From Nonomuraea roseoviolacea subsp. carminata (GTDB lineage Bacteria > Actinomycetota > Actinomycetes > Streptosporangiales > Streptosporangiaceae): a DNA stretch of 64,000 nucleotides. The DNA lies in contig NZ_JAMZEC010000001.1 in NCBI RefSeq assembly GCF_024172185.1, positions 7,099,001 through 7,163,000 of the forward strand, written 5' to 3'. Below the pieces are notes generated by a model. That model saw nothing but the letters and a program-made list of their open reading frames with translations, was not told the origin of the DNA and searched no databases. This document shows, in pieces, positions 16,650 through 25,164 of the stretch; the stretch's first letter is position 1, and every line of letters starts with the position of its first letter. A program made the position numbers and the translations under genes.

Positions 16650-17405
16650 GTGAACGAGCGCCTACGCACAGCGATGCTCCGCCATGGTGTGGCCCTGGAA
16701 GACCTGGCCGAGACCTGTGGTGTCGAGCCGAAGACCGTCGAGCGCTGGATCAATACAGGCCGCGTCCCGCACCGGCGGCACAGGTGGGCGGCAGCGAAGT
16801 TACTGACCGCTGACGAGACGTACCTGTGGCCTGACGTGCTGGAGAGCAGTCAAGCACGCCGAGGCAGGGCGAACAGGTCGGAACTCGTGGAGGTCTTTCC
16901 CGACCGCGCCAGCGTGCCTCGCGAGCTGTGGCTGCGGCTCCTGATCGACGCTCAGGAACGGGTGGACGTCCTGGTCTTCTCAGGGACGTTCTATGCCCAG
17001 ACGCAGCCGAAGATCGCTCGACTGCTGACCGAGGCTGCGCAACGCGGTGTCACGATCAGGTTGTGCTTCGGCGATCCCAACGCACAGGCCGTGGAGACGC
17101 GCGACCGCGAGGAGGGGCTCGGCGGGACCTTGGCCGCCAAGATCCGCTCGTCACTTACGTACTACCGGACCTTGCCCGACCTGGACGGCTGTGAGATTCG
17201 GCTGCACTGCACGACGCTGTACGCCTCGCTGTTCCGCTACGACGATGACATCCTGGTCAACCCGCACGCGTACGGCGAGCCGGCCTCGGCGAACCCGACC
17301 TTCCACTTCCGCCGCCTCGACGGCGGGACAATAGCTGATCACTACACGTCATCGTTCGAGCGAGTCTGGGCCGAAGCCGTTCCATGGTCCGGCGCGGAGA
17401 TCTGA
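16650..17405 (+). CDS. HTH regulator with DUF5919 domain
   Basis: The 251-residue product (GTG 16650) has an N-terminal helix-turn-helix (LEDLAETCGVEPKTVERWINTGRVPHRRHR) and a C-terminal domain of about 170 residues that resembles DUF5919, a phospholipase-D-like fold (ERVDVLVFSGTFYAQ, IRLCFGDPN, ADHYTSSFERVW). The gene is followed 12 bp later by a NUDIX hydrolase, a pairing I recognise from many actinomycetes. The DUF5919 domain may sense or process a nucleotide-like ligand, but that is inference. Confidence 0.8.
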   Translation: MNERLRTAMLRHGVALEDLAETCGVEPKTVERWINTGRVPHRRHRWAAAKLLTADETYLWPDVLESSQARRGRANRSELVEVFPDRASVPRELWLRLLIDAQERVDVLVFSGTFYAQTQPKIARLLTEAAQRGVTIRLCFGDPNAQAVETRDREEGLGGTLAAKIRSSLTYYRTLPDLDGCEIRLHCTTLYASLFRYDDDILVNPHAYGEPASANPTFHFRRLDGGTIADHYTSSFERVWAEAVPWSGAEI

Positions 17406-17417
17406 GAGGCGACCCAT

Positions 17418-17885
17418 ATGGGACGAGTCGAGTACTGGAACGACCCGGACGCCCCCAAGGCGAACAGCCTGGTGCCGGCCTGCGGGACGGTCACCGTGGA
17501 CGACGCGGGACGCATCCTCATGCAGCGCCGACGGGACACCGGCCAATGGGCGTTGCCCATGGGCAAGATGGAGATCGGCGAGACGCCCTCGCAGTGCGCC
17601 GTGCGGGAGACGGAGGAGGAGACCGGCGTCCGAGTCGAGCCGGTCGGCATCCTCGGGATCTACTCCGACCCCGGTCACATCGTGGCCTACACCGACGGTG
17701 AGATCCGCCAGGAGTACGAGGTCATGCTGATCGCCCGTCCAGTCGGTGGCCAGCCAGGGGCCAACGATGAGGCGAGCGACGTGCGGTGGGTCGAGCCGGG
17801 CGAACTGCACACCCTGGACATCCACCCCACGCAATGGCGGCAGCTCAACGACTACCTGGAGCAGAGGCATCCCCACATCGATTGA
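17418..17885 (+). CDS. NUDIX hydrolase
   Basis: The 155-residue product contains an intact Nudix box, from GKMEIGE through RETEEETGV, with all the metal-binding glutamates. The enzyme hydrolyses a nucleoside diphosphate linked to another moiety; the substrate cannot be told. It is 12 bp downstream of the HTH/DUF5919 gene with GAGG before the start, so the two form an operon, probably controlled by the ACGTCCCG motifs upstream. Confidence 0.9.
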   Translation: MGRVEYWNDPDAPKANSLVPACGTVTVDDAGRILMQRRRDTGQWALPMGKMEIGETPSQCAVRETEEETGVRVEPVGILGIYSDPGHIVAYTDGEIRQEYEVMLIARPVGGQPGANDEASDVRWVEPGELHTLDIHPTQWRQLNDYLEQRHPHID

Positions 17886-17886
17886 C

Positions 17887-18130
17887 CCAGACCACCGGGA
17901 CGCCGGGCGAGGCGGTCTTCGGCGACGATCACCACGCCTTCAACTGCCGTGTCGTTGTGGAGTTCGCCGGCCCCCCAGCGTCCGTAGCGTGGCCTCGAAG
18001 TCATGCGCACGACGTCGGCTTTGGCGGCCGACTTGTCGTTGCTCGTGTACTCGTGGACGACCGTCCACCCCTGTCGCGTCGCCGTATCCCGGTTGAGCCT
18101 GTGCTGGTCCTGCGTACCAGCTCTCTGCCG
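17887..18130 (-). pseudogene. Second serine recombinase remnant
   Basis: The minus-strand frame reads GTQDQHRLNRDTA, GWTVVHEYTSNDKSAAK and then, after a disrupted stretch, GVVIVAEDRLARRPG. These match the N-terminal catalytic domain of large serine integrases, with the region between degraded. There is no catalytic serine start and no C-terminal domain. It differs from the remnant at 14895-15310, so two separate elements are implied. Confidence 0.75.
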
Positions 18131-18154
18131 TCGAGGTGGCCGGCGCTCGGGGGT

Positions 18155-18208
18155 CCGGGGGCCGGGAGGCCCCCGGCTAGGGGGTGTGGGGGAGCTTGGC
18201 TCCCCCAC
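18155..18208. terminator. Two back-to-back GC-rich hairpins
   Basis: CCGGGGGCC-GGGA-GGCCCCCGG (18155-18176) is followed by GTGGGGGAGC-TTG-GCTCCCCCAC (18186-18208), both with perfect stems. They lie between the recombinase scar and the 3' end of glgC (minus strand). They may terminate transcription from both sides. A role as an old recombination site is possible but unsupported. Confidence 0.6.
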
Positions 18209-18299
18209 TGTCACAGCCCGAGCCCCATCGCGCGAAGCGCGCCTCCGTGAGGACCTTGCTTTTAAAGCCCTGCAAGCCCCTTCGTGGCCGGGCGCCCCG

Positions 18300-19535
18300 T
18301 CAGCGTTCGACGATCTCGTTCTTGCCGATGACCACGACCCCGCCGCGGGTCAGCGCGAAGCGGGTGCGGTCGTACTCGAGGTCGAAGCCGATGCGCGCCC
18401 CGTCGGGGATCACCACGTTCTTGTCGATGATGGCCCGCCGGACGATGGCGCCCCGGCCCACCTTGACGTTGTCCATGAGCACGGAGTCCTCCACCAGCGA
18501 GTGCGAGTGGAGCACGACCTTGGGCGACAGGCAGGAGCGGATCGCGGTGCCGCCCGAGACGATCACGCCCGGCGACACGAGCGAGTCGATCGCCCGGCCG
18601 ACCCGGTCGCCGTCGTTGTGCACGAACTTGGCCGGCGGCAGCGGGTCGTGGCCGGTGTGGATCGGCCACTTGTCGTTGTACAGGTTGAAGATCGGGTGAG
18701 CCGAGATGAGGTCCATGTGGGCTTCGTAGTAGGCGTCGAGCGTTCCCACATCGCGCCAGTAGCCCCGGTCGCGTTCGGTGGAGCCCGGCACGACGTTGTT
18801 GGCGAAGTCGTAGACGTCGGCGCCGCCCGACTTGACCATCATCGGGATGATGTTGCCGCCGAGGTCGTGCTTGCTCGTCGGGTCGAGCGCGTCCTCGCGC
18901 AGCGCGTCGATCATGGCCTGGGTGCGGAAGACGTAGTTGCCCATCGAGGCGTACACCTCGTCGGGCGAGTCGGCGAGACCCACCGCGTCCTTCGGCTTCT
19001 CGCGGAACGCCACGATCCGGCGGCCCTGCGGGTCGGTCTCGATGACGCCGAACTGGTCGGCCAGCGACAGCGGCTGGCGGATGGCGGCCACCGTGACGTC
19101 GGCCCCGGAGTCCTCGTGCTGCTCGACCATCTGCCGGGGATCCATCCGGTAGATGTGGTCGGCGCCGAACACGATGACGTGGTCGGGCATCTCGTCGTAG
19201 ATGAGGTTCAGGTTCTGGAACAGCGCGTCGGCCGAGCCGGAGAACCAGCGCGGTCCGAGCCGCTGCTGCGCCGGCACCGGCGTGACGTAGTTGCCGAGCA
19301 TGGCCGTCAGCCGCCAGGTGCGCGAGACGTGGCGGTCGAGACTGTGGTTCTTGTACTGGGTCAGTACGACGATCTGCAGGTAACCGCCGTTGGCGAGGTT
19401 GGACAGGACGAAGTCGATCAGACGGTACATCCCCCCGAACGGCACGGCCGGTTTCGCCCGGTCCGCCGTGAGAGGCATGAGCCTCTTCCCCTCGCCACCT
19501 GCCAGTACGACCGCAAGCACCCTCCGGGACCTCAT
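18300..19535 (-). CDS. glgC: Glucose-1-phosphate adenylyltransferase
   Basis: The 411-residue product makes ADP-glucose from glucose-1-phosphate and ATP. It starts with the nucleotidyltransferase signature VLAVVLAGGEGKRLMPLT and AKPAVPFGG, has the FGADHIYRMD and GYWRDVGTLDAYYEA motifs of bacterial GlgC, and ends in a left-handed beta-helix domain. ATG 19535 gives the normal family length of just over 400 residues. It is divergent from the glucosyltransferase gene at 19731, the same arrangement as in mycobacteria, so its ADP-glucose feeds maltose-1-phosphate and alpha-glucan synthesis. Confidence 0.97.
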   Translation of the reverse strand: MRSRRVLAVVLAGGEGKRLMPLTADRAKPAVPFGGMYRLIDFVLSNLANGGYLQIVVLTQYKNHSLDRHVSRTWRLTAMLGNYVTPVPAQQRLGPRWFSGSADALFQNLNLIYDEMPDHVIVFGADHIYRMDPRQMVEQHEDSGADVTVAAIRQPLSLADQFGVIETDPQGRRIVAFREKPKDAVGLADSPDEVYASMGNYVFRTQAMIDALREDALDPTSKHDLGGNIIPMMVKSGGADVYDFANNVVPGSTERDRGYWRDVGTLDAYYEAHMDLISAHPIFNLYNDKWPIHTGHDPLPPAKFVHNDGDRVGRAIDSLVSPGVIVSGGTAIRSCLSPKVVLHSHSLVEDSVLMDNVKVGRGAIVRRAIIDKNVVIPDGARIGFDLEYDRTRFALTRGGVVVIGKNEIVER

Positions 19536-19730
19536 GTGCAGGACGCTACCCCCTACGAGCCGATCTATCGACGTGACCCCGTACCGGAGTGTCACTTTTC
19601 TTAAGATTTTGGTGATTTCTCCTTGCCGGTCGGCCGCAATGACCTCGGCCGTCCCGCGGCGGAGCGGTGGTGGACGGCGAGTCGTACGCCGGTGTGTCCT
19701 TGATGGGCGGGATGCTCGTAAGGTCGTCTC

Positions 19731-20915
19731 ATGCGCGTTGATCTGCTCAGCCGGGAGTATCCGCCAGAGGTGTACGGCGGCGCCGGAGTCCACATGGAGT
19801 ACCTGGCGAGCCGCCTGCGCCGCCTGGCCGACGTCCGGGTGCGGTGCTTCGGCGCCGACCGCGACATGCCGGGCGTGTCCGCCTACCGGGTGCCCGGCGG
19901 GCTGGAGCGGGCCAACGCGGCGCTCCAGGTGCTGGGCGTCGACCTGGAGATGGCCGCCGCCTGCGAGGGCGCCGACGTCGTCCACTCCCACACCTGGTAC
20001 GCCAACTTCGCCGGACACGTCGCCAAGCTGCTGTACGGCGTCCCGCACGTCGTCACCACGCACAGCCTCGAACCGCTGCGCCCGTGGAAGGCCGAGCAGC
20101 TCGGCGGCGGCTACGCGATCTCCTCCTGGGCCGAGCGAACCGCCCTGGCCGCCGCGGACGCGGTGATCGCGGTGTCGGAGGGCATGCGGCGCGACGTGCT
20201 GGCCGCCTACCCGGAGATCCCGCCGGAGCGGGTCAGCGTGATCCACAACGGCATCGACACCGCCGAGTACGCCCCCGACCGGGACGACGCGGTGCTGAAG
20301 AAGCACGGCGTGGACCCCGCCAAGCCGTACGTGGTCTTTGTGGGCCGCATCACCCGGCAGAAGGGCCTGGTCCACCTCCTGCACGCGGCGCGCTCCCTCG
20401 ACCCCGGCGCGCAGCTCGTGCTCTGCGCCGGCGCGCCCGACACGCCGGAGATCGCCGCCGAGGTGACCGGCCTGGTCCGCGCGCTCGAACGCGAGCGCGA
20501 GGGCGTGGTGTGGATCTCCGAGATGCTGCCCAAACCCGAGGTGATCCAGCTCCTGACGCACGCCACGGTGTTCGTGTGCCCCTCGGTGTACGAGCCCATG
20601 GGCATCGTCAACCTGGAGGCCATGGCCTGCGAGACGGCCGTCGTCGCCACCGCCACGGGTGGCATCCCCGAGGTGGTCGCCGACGGCGAGACCGGGCTGC
20701 TCGTGGCGGTCGACCAGGGCCCCGACGGCACCCCGCACGACCCGGAGCGCTTCGCCGCCGACTTCGCCGAGCGGGTCAACGCCCTGCTGGCCGACCCGGA
20801 GCGGGCCCGCCGGATGGGCGAGGCCGGGCGCGCGCGGGCGATCGGGCACTTCTCGTGGGAGCGCATCGCCGAGCGCACCCTGGAGCTGTACGCCTCGCTG
20901 ACCGGGCCGCGCTGA
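19731..20915 (+). CDS. glgM: GT4 glucosyltransferase, GlgM (maltose-1-phosphate synthase) type
   Basis: The 394-residue product is a GT4 glycosyltransferase with VVFVGRITRQKG, PSVYEPMGIVNLEAMAC (the E-x7-E donor site) and ATGGIPEVV. Actinobacterial enzymes of this length and arrangement were first called glycogen synthase (GlgA); the mycobacterial member uses ADP-glucose and glucose-1-phosphate to make alpha-maltose-1-phosphate for the GlgE route. The divergent glgC supports that role. Without experiment, GlgA-type elongation cannot be excluded. Confidence 0.92.
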   Translation: MRVDLLSREYPPEVYGGAGVHMEYLASRLRRLADVRVRCFGADRDMPGVSAYRVPGGLERANAALQVLGVDLEMAAACEGADVVHSHTWYANFAGHVAKLLYGVPHVVTTHSLEPLRPWKAEQLGGGYAISSWAERTALAAADAVIAVSEGMRRDVLAAYPEIPPERVSVIHNGIDTAEYAPDRDDAVLKKHGVDPAKPYVVFVGRITRQKGLVHLLHAARSLDPGAQLVLCAGAPDTPEIAAEVTGLVRALEREREGVVWISEMLPKPEVIQLLTHATVFVCPSVYEPMGIVNLEAMACETAVVATATGGIPEVVADGETGLLVAVDQGPDGTPHDPERFAADFAERVNALLADPERARRMGEAGRARAIGHFSWERIAERTLELYASLTGPR

Positions 20916-20970
20916 CGGGGCCGCGTTGACCGGGCCGCTGACGGGGCCGCGTTGACCGGGCCGCGTTGAG
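20912..20970. repeat. GC-rich short direct repeats after glgM
   Basis: A unit close to CTGACGGGGCCGCGTTGACC occurs twice in tandem, followed by a partial third copy, immediately after the glgM stop. The repeats precede the terminator and may be a by-product of slippage in a GC-rich tail. Confidence 0.6.
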
Positions 20971-20975
20971 CCGGA

Positions 20976-21008
20976 CGGCGCCCGGCCCCGGCGAGGGGCC
21001 GGGCGCCG
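20976..21008. terminator. Bidirectional hairpin terminator
   Basis: A perfect 14-bp stem (20976-20989 and 20995-21008, outer bases CGGCGCCCGG) closes a five-base loop. It sits between the convergent glgM and PH-domain genes, seven bases before the stop of the latter. There is no T-run, as is usual for actinobacterial hairpin terminators. Confidence 0.8.
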
Positions 21009-21015
21009 CGGGCCG

Positions 21016-21384
21016 TCAGCCCTGGGAGATGTGGTGGAGGATCACGTCGTGGACGTGGTGCGCCTTGTTCTCGCCGCGGAAGTCCACCTCGTAGGTGTGC
21101 GTCCCGACGTGGATGGCGATCGCGCCCGAGGAGAAGAACCCGCCGGCGAACGACTTGTTGCTGACCACGCTCACCGCGGAGATCTTCCCGTACGGGATGC
21201 TCGTGAGCGCGACCTTCTTGCCGACGAACGACGTGTCCTGCACGATCACGCGGCGGTCGGTGAGGCCGAGGAAGCCGGTTCCCGCCCCGATGGCGTCGTA
21301 GACGGCGACGATCCGTTCGCCCGGCAGGAGACCGCTTTCGATCTGCCTGAGCTGTTCTTTCCGATCATAGGGAATGTCAGCCAT
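21016..21384 (-). CDS. Bacterial PH-domain protein
   Basis: The 122-residue product matches the single-domain bacterial pleckstrin-homology proteins: PGERIVAVYDAIGAGTGFLGLTDRRV, then VALTSIPYGKISAV, then a C-terminal helix (HHVHDVILHH). There is no signal peptide. The molecular role of the family is unknown. It is convergent with glgM, and a hairpin separates them. Confidence 0.82.
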   Translation of the reverse strand: MADIPYDRKEQLRQIESGLLPGERIVAVYDAIGAGTGFLGLTDRRVIVQDTSFVGKKVALTSIPYGKISAVSVVSNKSFAGGFFSSGAIAIHVGTHTYEVDFRGENKAHHVHDVILHHISQG

Positions 21385-21444
21385 GCCGGGGCAACGAACG
21401 GACCCGGCCCGCCGTTCCGCCGGGCCGGGTTTGTCACCCGCGGG

Positions 21445-21849
21445 TCAGCGGAGCGGCTCCAGGACGACGACCGGGATCTCGCGGTCGGTCTTGGTCTGGT
21501 ACTCGTCGTAGTCGGGCCACGTGCGGGTCATCAGGGCCCACAGCTCCGGCTTCTCCTCGGGGATGGCGGTGTGCGCGCGGGCCGTGAACTTGTCGCCCTT
21601 GACCTGCACCTCGACCTCGGGGCTCTGCTCCAGGTTCTTGTACCAGTCGGGATGCTCGGGGTCGCCGCCCTTGGACGCCACGACGACGTAGGCGTCGCCG
21701 TGCTTCTGGTAGATGAGCGGCGTCGTGTACGGGCGGCCCGAACGGCGGCCCTTCGTGGTCAGGAGGAGGACCGTCGTGTTGTTCCAGTCGTGGCCTTCCT
21801 CGCCGTTGGTCTGCTGATAGCGCTGAACGTGTTCCTGGCCGAAAAGCAT
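21445..21849 (-). CDS. F420-dependent nitroreductase family protein (DDN-like)
   Basis: The 134-residue product carries the family marks TTKGRRSGRPYTTPLIY, ASKGGDPEHPDWYKNL and YDEYQTKTDREIPVVVL of deazaflavin (F420)-dependent nitroreductases such as mycobacterial Ddn. These use reduced F420 for hydride transfer to quinones or nitro compounds. Length is normal. It implies that the host makes cofactor F420, as most actinomycetes do. Confidence 0.93.
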   Translation of the reverse strand: MLFGQEHVQRYQQTNGEEGHDWNNTTVLLLTTKGRRSGRPYTTPLIYQKHGDAYVVVASKGGDPEHPDWYKNLEQSPEVEVQVKGDKFTARAHTAIPEEKPELWALMTRTWPDYDEYQTKTDREIPVVVLEPLR

Positions 21850-21928
21850 GAGGGCCGACTACCCGCGACGCGGGGCATGTCACCGCCGGCGGCCCGGTCT
21901 GTACGAGGACTTGACCGGCCGCCCGGGG

Positions 21929-22384
21929 TCAGAGGTAGGGGCGGGTGACCGTGACCAGGTCGGGGACGGCGTCACGGGTGTCGACGTAGAGCGCGGCGTC
22001 GGGGGTGCGCTCGCGCACGTCGCGGTCGCGGATCGCGAACACGGCCGGAGGGACGCCCGCGTCGCCGTAGCGGCCGGTGACCGCCGTGGAGATCGCCCGC
22101 CGCACGTCGGCGACCACGCCGCGCGTCGTGTGGCCGGGCCCGGAGGCGGCGAGGTAGCCGAGCAGCGCGGCGAAGCGCTGCTCGGCCCCGGCGCCCGGCG
22201 CCTGCCGGGCGGTGCCGGGCCGGTCGAGCCAGAACACCTTGCCGGCCAGGAACGCCTCGTAGCTCACGCCGTCATGGTCGAGCGCGCGGGCCGTCTCGGC
22301 CAGCAGCGCGCCGAACTCGGCCAGGTCGGCGCCCGGCGGCAGGTCCGTCGTGACGAACAGGGGCACGATCAGCGAGTCGAGCAT
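21929..22384 (-). CDS. Hypothetical protein
   Basis: The 151-residue product starts at ATG 22384 (MLDSLIVPLFVTTDLPPG). It is soluble, Ala/Asp-rich, with two predicted helical blocks and a C-terminal YVDTRDAVPDLV segment. No family was recognised. It lies alone between the nitroreductase and acetyltransferase genes, all on the minus strand. Confidence 0.65.
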   Translation of the reverse strand: MLDSLIVPLFVTTDLPPGADLAEFGALLAETARALDHDGVSYEAFLAGKVFWLDRPGTARQAPGAGAEQRFAALLGYLAASGPGHTTRGVVADVRRAISTAVTGRYGDAGVPPAVFAIRDRDVRERTPDAALYVDTRDAVPDLVTVTRPYL

Positions 22385-22550
22385 GTCTGTGATCCCTCCG
22401 TGAGGAGGCTCATCGTAGAGGGACCCACCGACAATCCCCGATGGCGACGCACCGCCGCGTCAACCCCGTGGGCTACGGGGATCGCGACACCCGCCGTCAT
22501 TCCCGTACACAACCGCTCCGCCTGTCAACCGTGGCCGCCCCGGCGCCGGG

Positions 22551-23099
22551 TCAGCGGTCGGTCCACTCGTCCTCCAACGCCGAGTGGACGATGGAGTCGC
22601 GCCAGCCGTCCGGGGTCGGCAGGTGGTGGCGGATGCGGCCCTCCTCGACCATGCCGGCGGTCAGCATCGCGAGCTGGGCGGGCAGGTTGTCGGGGGAGCG
22701 GGCGCCCCAGACGCGGTGCAGGCCGAGCTGCTTGAAGCCGAACGACAGCAGCAGCCGGATGAGGTCGGTGCCCATGCCGCGGCCCCACTGGTCGGGACGC
22801 AGCCCGAGGCCGATCTCGGCGCTGTGCGGCAGGTCGGCCTCGACGTGCAGCCGGGCGACGCCGATCACCTCGTGGTGGTCGGAGTCCTCGACCGCGAGGA
22901 CGTACAGGCGGCGCGGCTCCTCCTCCGCCGCCTCCAGGGCCTCCTTGACGAGCGCCCCCACCTGGTCGGAGGTGAGGGCGCCGAAGGGCATGAAGCGCGT
23001 CGCGGCGGGGTCGCCGTAGACGGCGTGCAGCGCCGGCACGTCGGCCTCCGTGACGTCACGCAAGCACAAACGCGCACCTTTGCACTGCACGCGGCGCAT
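22551..23099 (-). CDS. GNAT-family N-acetyltransferase
   Basis: The 182-residue product has the RimJ/RimL-type acetyltransferase pattern: LCLRDVTEADVPALHAVYGDP, then HSAEIGLGLRPDQWGRGMGTDLIRLLLSFGF (the acetyl-CoA loop, RGMGT) and LGLHRVWG. It transfers acetyl groups to an amine or protein N-terminus; the substrate is unknown. ATG 23099 puts the first strand at the N-terminus; the in-frame extension to 23180 is not family-like. Confidence 0.9.
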   Translation of the reverse strand: MRRVQCKGARLCLRDVTEADVPALHAVYGDPAATRFMPFGALTSDQVGALVKEALEAAEEEPRRLYVLAVEDSDHHEVIGVARLHVEADLPHSAEIGLGLRPDQWGRGMGTDLIRLLLSFGFKQLGLHRVWGARSPDNLPAQLAMLTAGMVEEGRIRHHLPTPDGWRDSIVHSALEDEWTDR

Positions 23100-23142
23100 G
23101 GGGAGAAGTAAACGCGAGTTCTGCGATCTCCACAAGCCCTTG

Positions 23143-23910
23143 TCAAGTGGCGAGTTGACTACCGTAAGCCCGGGCGACAAGTTCGGCGATGGCGCCGTGC
23201 GCGCCGAGCGGCTCGGCGTGCCCGGCCTCGATCTCGGCGGCGGCCCGCTCCAGGGCGTCCGGGGCGAGCTCGTGACCGATCACGCAGGGCGCGATGGCCA
23301 GCCGTTCGGCCCCGGCGGCGCGCAGCCGCTGGGCGGCCACGCTCACGCCCGGCTCGCTGTCGAGCGAGGCGGCCACGACCGGCAGCGTCAGCCGGGAGGC
23401 GAGCAGCACGGCCGTGGCCTGGACGGCCTGCACCGCCCGCGCGCCGCCGGCGGTGCCGAGGATGACCGCGTCGACGGGGCTGGAGACGTTGAGCAGGCGC
23501 ACCCGGTCGGCCCGGGCCAGGCCCTTCTCGGCCAGCCTGATGTGCAGGGCCTCGGCCAGCAGCGGGTGCGGGCCGAGCGCCTCGGTGACCACCGCGCCGG
23601 TGCCGGCGGCCGCCACGGCCTTGTCGATCTCGGCGAGGACGGCCGGGTCGTCCCAGGTCAGCAGCGGCACGACGACGGCGTCGCGGCCGGAGGGCAGGGA
23701 GCCTGTCAGGTCGGCGACCGTCGCCAGGCGCACCTCGATCTGGGGGTTGTCCACCCGCACGACCGCGGCGATCTCCGCGGCCACGCCGGAGGCGTCGCCC
23801 GGCGCGGCGAGCACGAGCACGGGGGCGTCCGGCGGCAGGGACGTGGGCACGGGACGGCGGTGGCGACCGCCGCCCGGGCGGGGGGAACGTTCACGTACAG
23901 GCAGGCTCAC
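23143..23910 (-). CDS. CbiX/SirB-like sirohydrochlorin chelatase family protein
   Basis: The 255-residue product has two related alpha/beta halves, the first beginning APVLVLAAPGDASG and the second near LPVVAASLDSEPGV, with APCVIGHEL near the C-terminus. This is the internally duplicated layout of CbiX-type chelatases that insert cobalt or iron into sirohydrochlorin. The usual conserved histidine of the first motif (HG.R) is replaced by PGD, so activity is uncertain. GTG 23910 was chosen; the frame is also open upstream to a TTG at 23931. Confidence 0.75.
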   Translation of the reverse strand: MSLPVRERSPRPGGGRHRRPVPTSLPPDAPVLVLAAPGDASGVAAEIAAVVRVDNPQIEVRLATVADLTGSLPSGRDAVVVPLLTWDDPAVLAEIDKAVAAAGTGAVVTEALGPHPLLAEALHIRLAEKGLARADRVRLLNVSSPVDAVILGTAGGARAVQAVQATAVLLASRLTLPVVAASLDSEPGVSVAAQRLRAAGAERLAIAPCVIGHELAPDALERAAAEIEAGHAEPLGAHGAIAELVARAYGSQLAT

Positions 23911-24049
23911 AGGCGCGCAGTTTATGCGCAATGGATGCCCGGTGTTCTGGGAATCGGCAGCGATTCAATCACAACGTCCGCTTCGCTCCCGGCCCGTTCG
24001 CCGCCCGCTCCGCCGCGGCCCCCGCGGTCGCGGCGGGCGGGACGGTGAA

Positions 24050-24123
24050 GATCGGCGAGCCGGGAGCGGAGGATCGGCGCGCCGGGCTCGCGAAGATCGG
24101 CGCGCCGTGCCAGGGAAGATCAG
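24050..24123. repeat. 23-bp repeat abutting the SPFH gene stop
   Basis: Four copies of a motif close to AGATCGGCGCGCCGGG start at 24050, 24072, 24095 and 24118, with 22-23 bp spacing. The last copy contains the SPFH stop codon. Each carries a GGCGCGCC-like palindromic core. The array lies just beyond the 3' end of the gene. Confidence 0.7.
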
Positions 24124-25052
24124 CGGGCCGGGACGACGACCGATTGCGGGTTGCCCGGGGCGTACACCGTGATGCCCTGCGGCAACGACCTGAGCTTCTC
24201 GATCTCGGCGCACGCCGGGCACTTGTCGTAGCCCTCCTGGCGCGCCCGGTTGGCCGCGGCCTCGGCCTTGGCCTGCTCCACCTTCGCCTGGGCCTCCGAC
24301 ACGGCGGCGCCGGCCGACAGCGACCGGTCCACCGCCTTCTGCACCTCGGCCGGGAGCGTCACCCTGGCCAGCGTGAACCGCAGCCCGGTCAGGAAGTCGC
24401 CGCCCAGCGTGCCGGGCAGTTCGCGGGCGAGCGTGGCGTTGACCGCGTTCTGCACCTTGACCAGGTTGGTGTTGCTGCTCTGCGGCCGGAGCGCGGTGCT
24501 CTCCAGCAGCGAGCACGACGGCACCAGCTCGCCGCACCGCATGGCGCCGATCTCCGAGCGCAGCGCGTTGTCGATGACCGGCCGCACCGCCTGGCCGAAG
24601 AAGGCGCTCCAGCCCTCGTCGCCCTCCCACGGGTAGAGCGCGGCGTCGCCCTGCGCGCGGAAGGTGCGGGTGCCGTACTTGTCGTCGAACGTCTTGAGCG
24701 TCTCGTGGTCGAGGTTGAGGGTGAAGTACAGGGTGCCCTCGATGCCGAGGTTCACGCCGTCGCTGCTGGGCACCGTCACGACGTCCACGCCGAGCGTGGT
24801 GGCCCGCCGGGGGTCGGCGGTGATCGTGTAGAAGCGCTGCTGGGCCGGGTAGCCGTGCGTGGACGACCACCAGCCGGTCCAGGTCAGGCCGGAGGCCGGG
24901 TCGATGACCTGGCGCACCTTGTTGTCGTCGAACGGGCCGCCGTCGCGGACCACGGCGACCTCGCCGCCGTCGGTCCGCTCCAGCCCGGTGACGAGACCGA
25001 TGAGCGCCGGGACCGACAGGATCGTGGCGATGACGAGCAGGGCGGTTCTCAC
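24120..25052 (-). CDS. SPFH/Band-7-like membrane-anchored protein
   Basis: The 310-residue product has one N-terminal membrane helix (residues 4-24), a beta-rich SPFH-like domain (IEGTLYFTLNLDHETLKTFDDKYG) and a helical Ala/Glu/Gln-rich segment (AAVSEAQAKVEQAKAEAAAN) typical of stomatin/prohibitin-type oligomers. Such proteins scaffold membrane microdomains. A C-terminal CPAC pair could bind metal or form a disulfide. It is transcribed in the same direction as the MFS gene upstream, with a 110-bp gap. Confidence 0.78.
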   Translation of the reverse strand: MRTALLVIATILSVPALIGLVTGLERTDGGEVAVVRDGGPFDDNKVRQVIDPASGLTWTGWWSSTHGYPAQQRFYTITADPRRATTLGVDVVTVPSSDGVNLGIEGTLYFTLNLDHETLKTFDDKYGTRTFRAQGDAALYPWEGDEGWSAFFGQAVRPVIDNALRSEIGAMRCGELVPSCSLLESTALRPQSSNTNLVKVQNAVNATLARELPGTLGGDFLTGLRFTLARVTLPAEVQKAVDRSLSAGAAVSEAQAKVEQAKAEAAANRARQEGYDKCPACAEIEKLRSLPQGITVYAPGNPQSVVVPAR

Positions 25053-25164
25053 AGGGGACCTCCCGCGCGGGCGGCGGTGGCAGCCGCCGCCCGCGCCTTC
25101 GCGGCGGTTTGGGGGAGTGCGACCTGGACGCCCCTGGACCGGCCAGGGCCGCCCGGGGCCGGGG

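Noticed and set aside
18300..20849. Very long minus-strand frame extending glgC upstream over glgM
   Set aside because: The extension is the shadow of the divergent glgM gene; GlgC length and its N-terminal motif fix the start at 19535.
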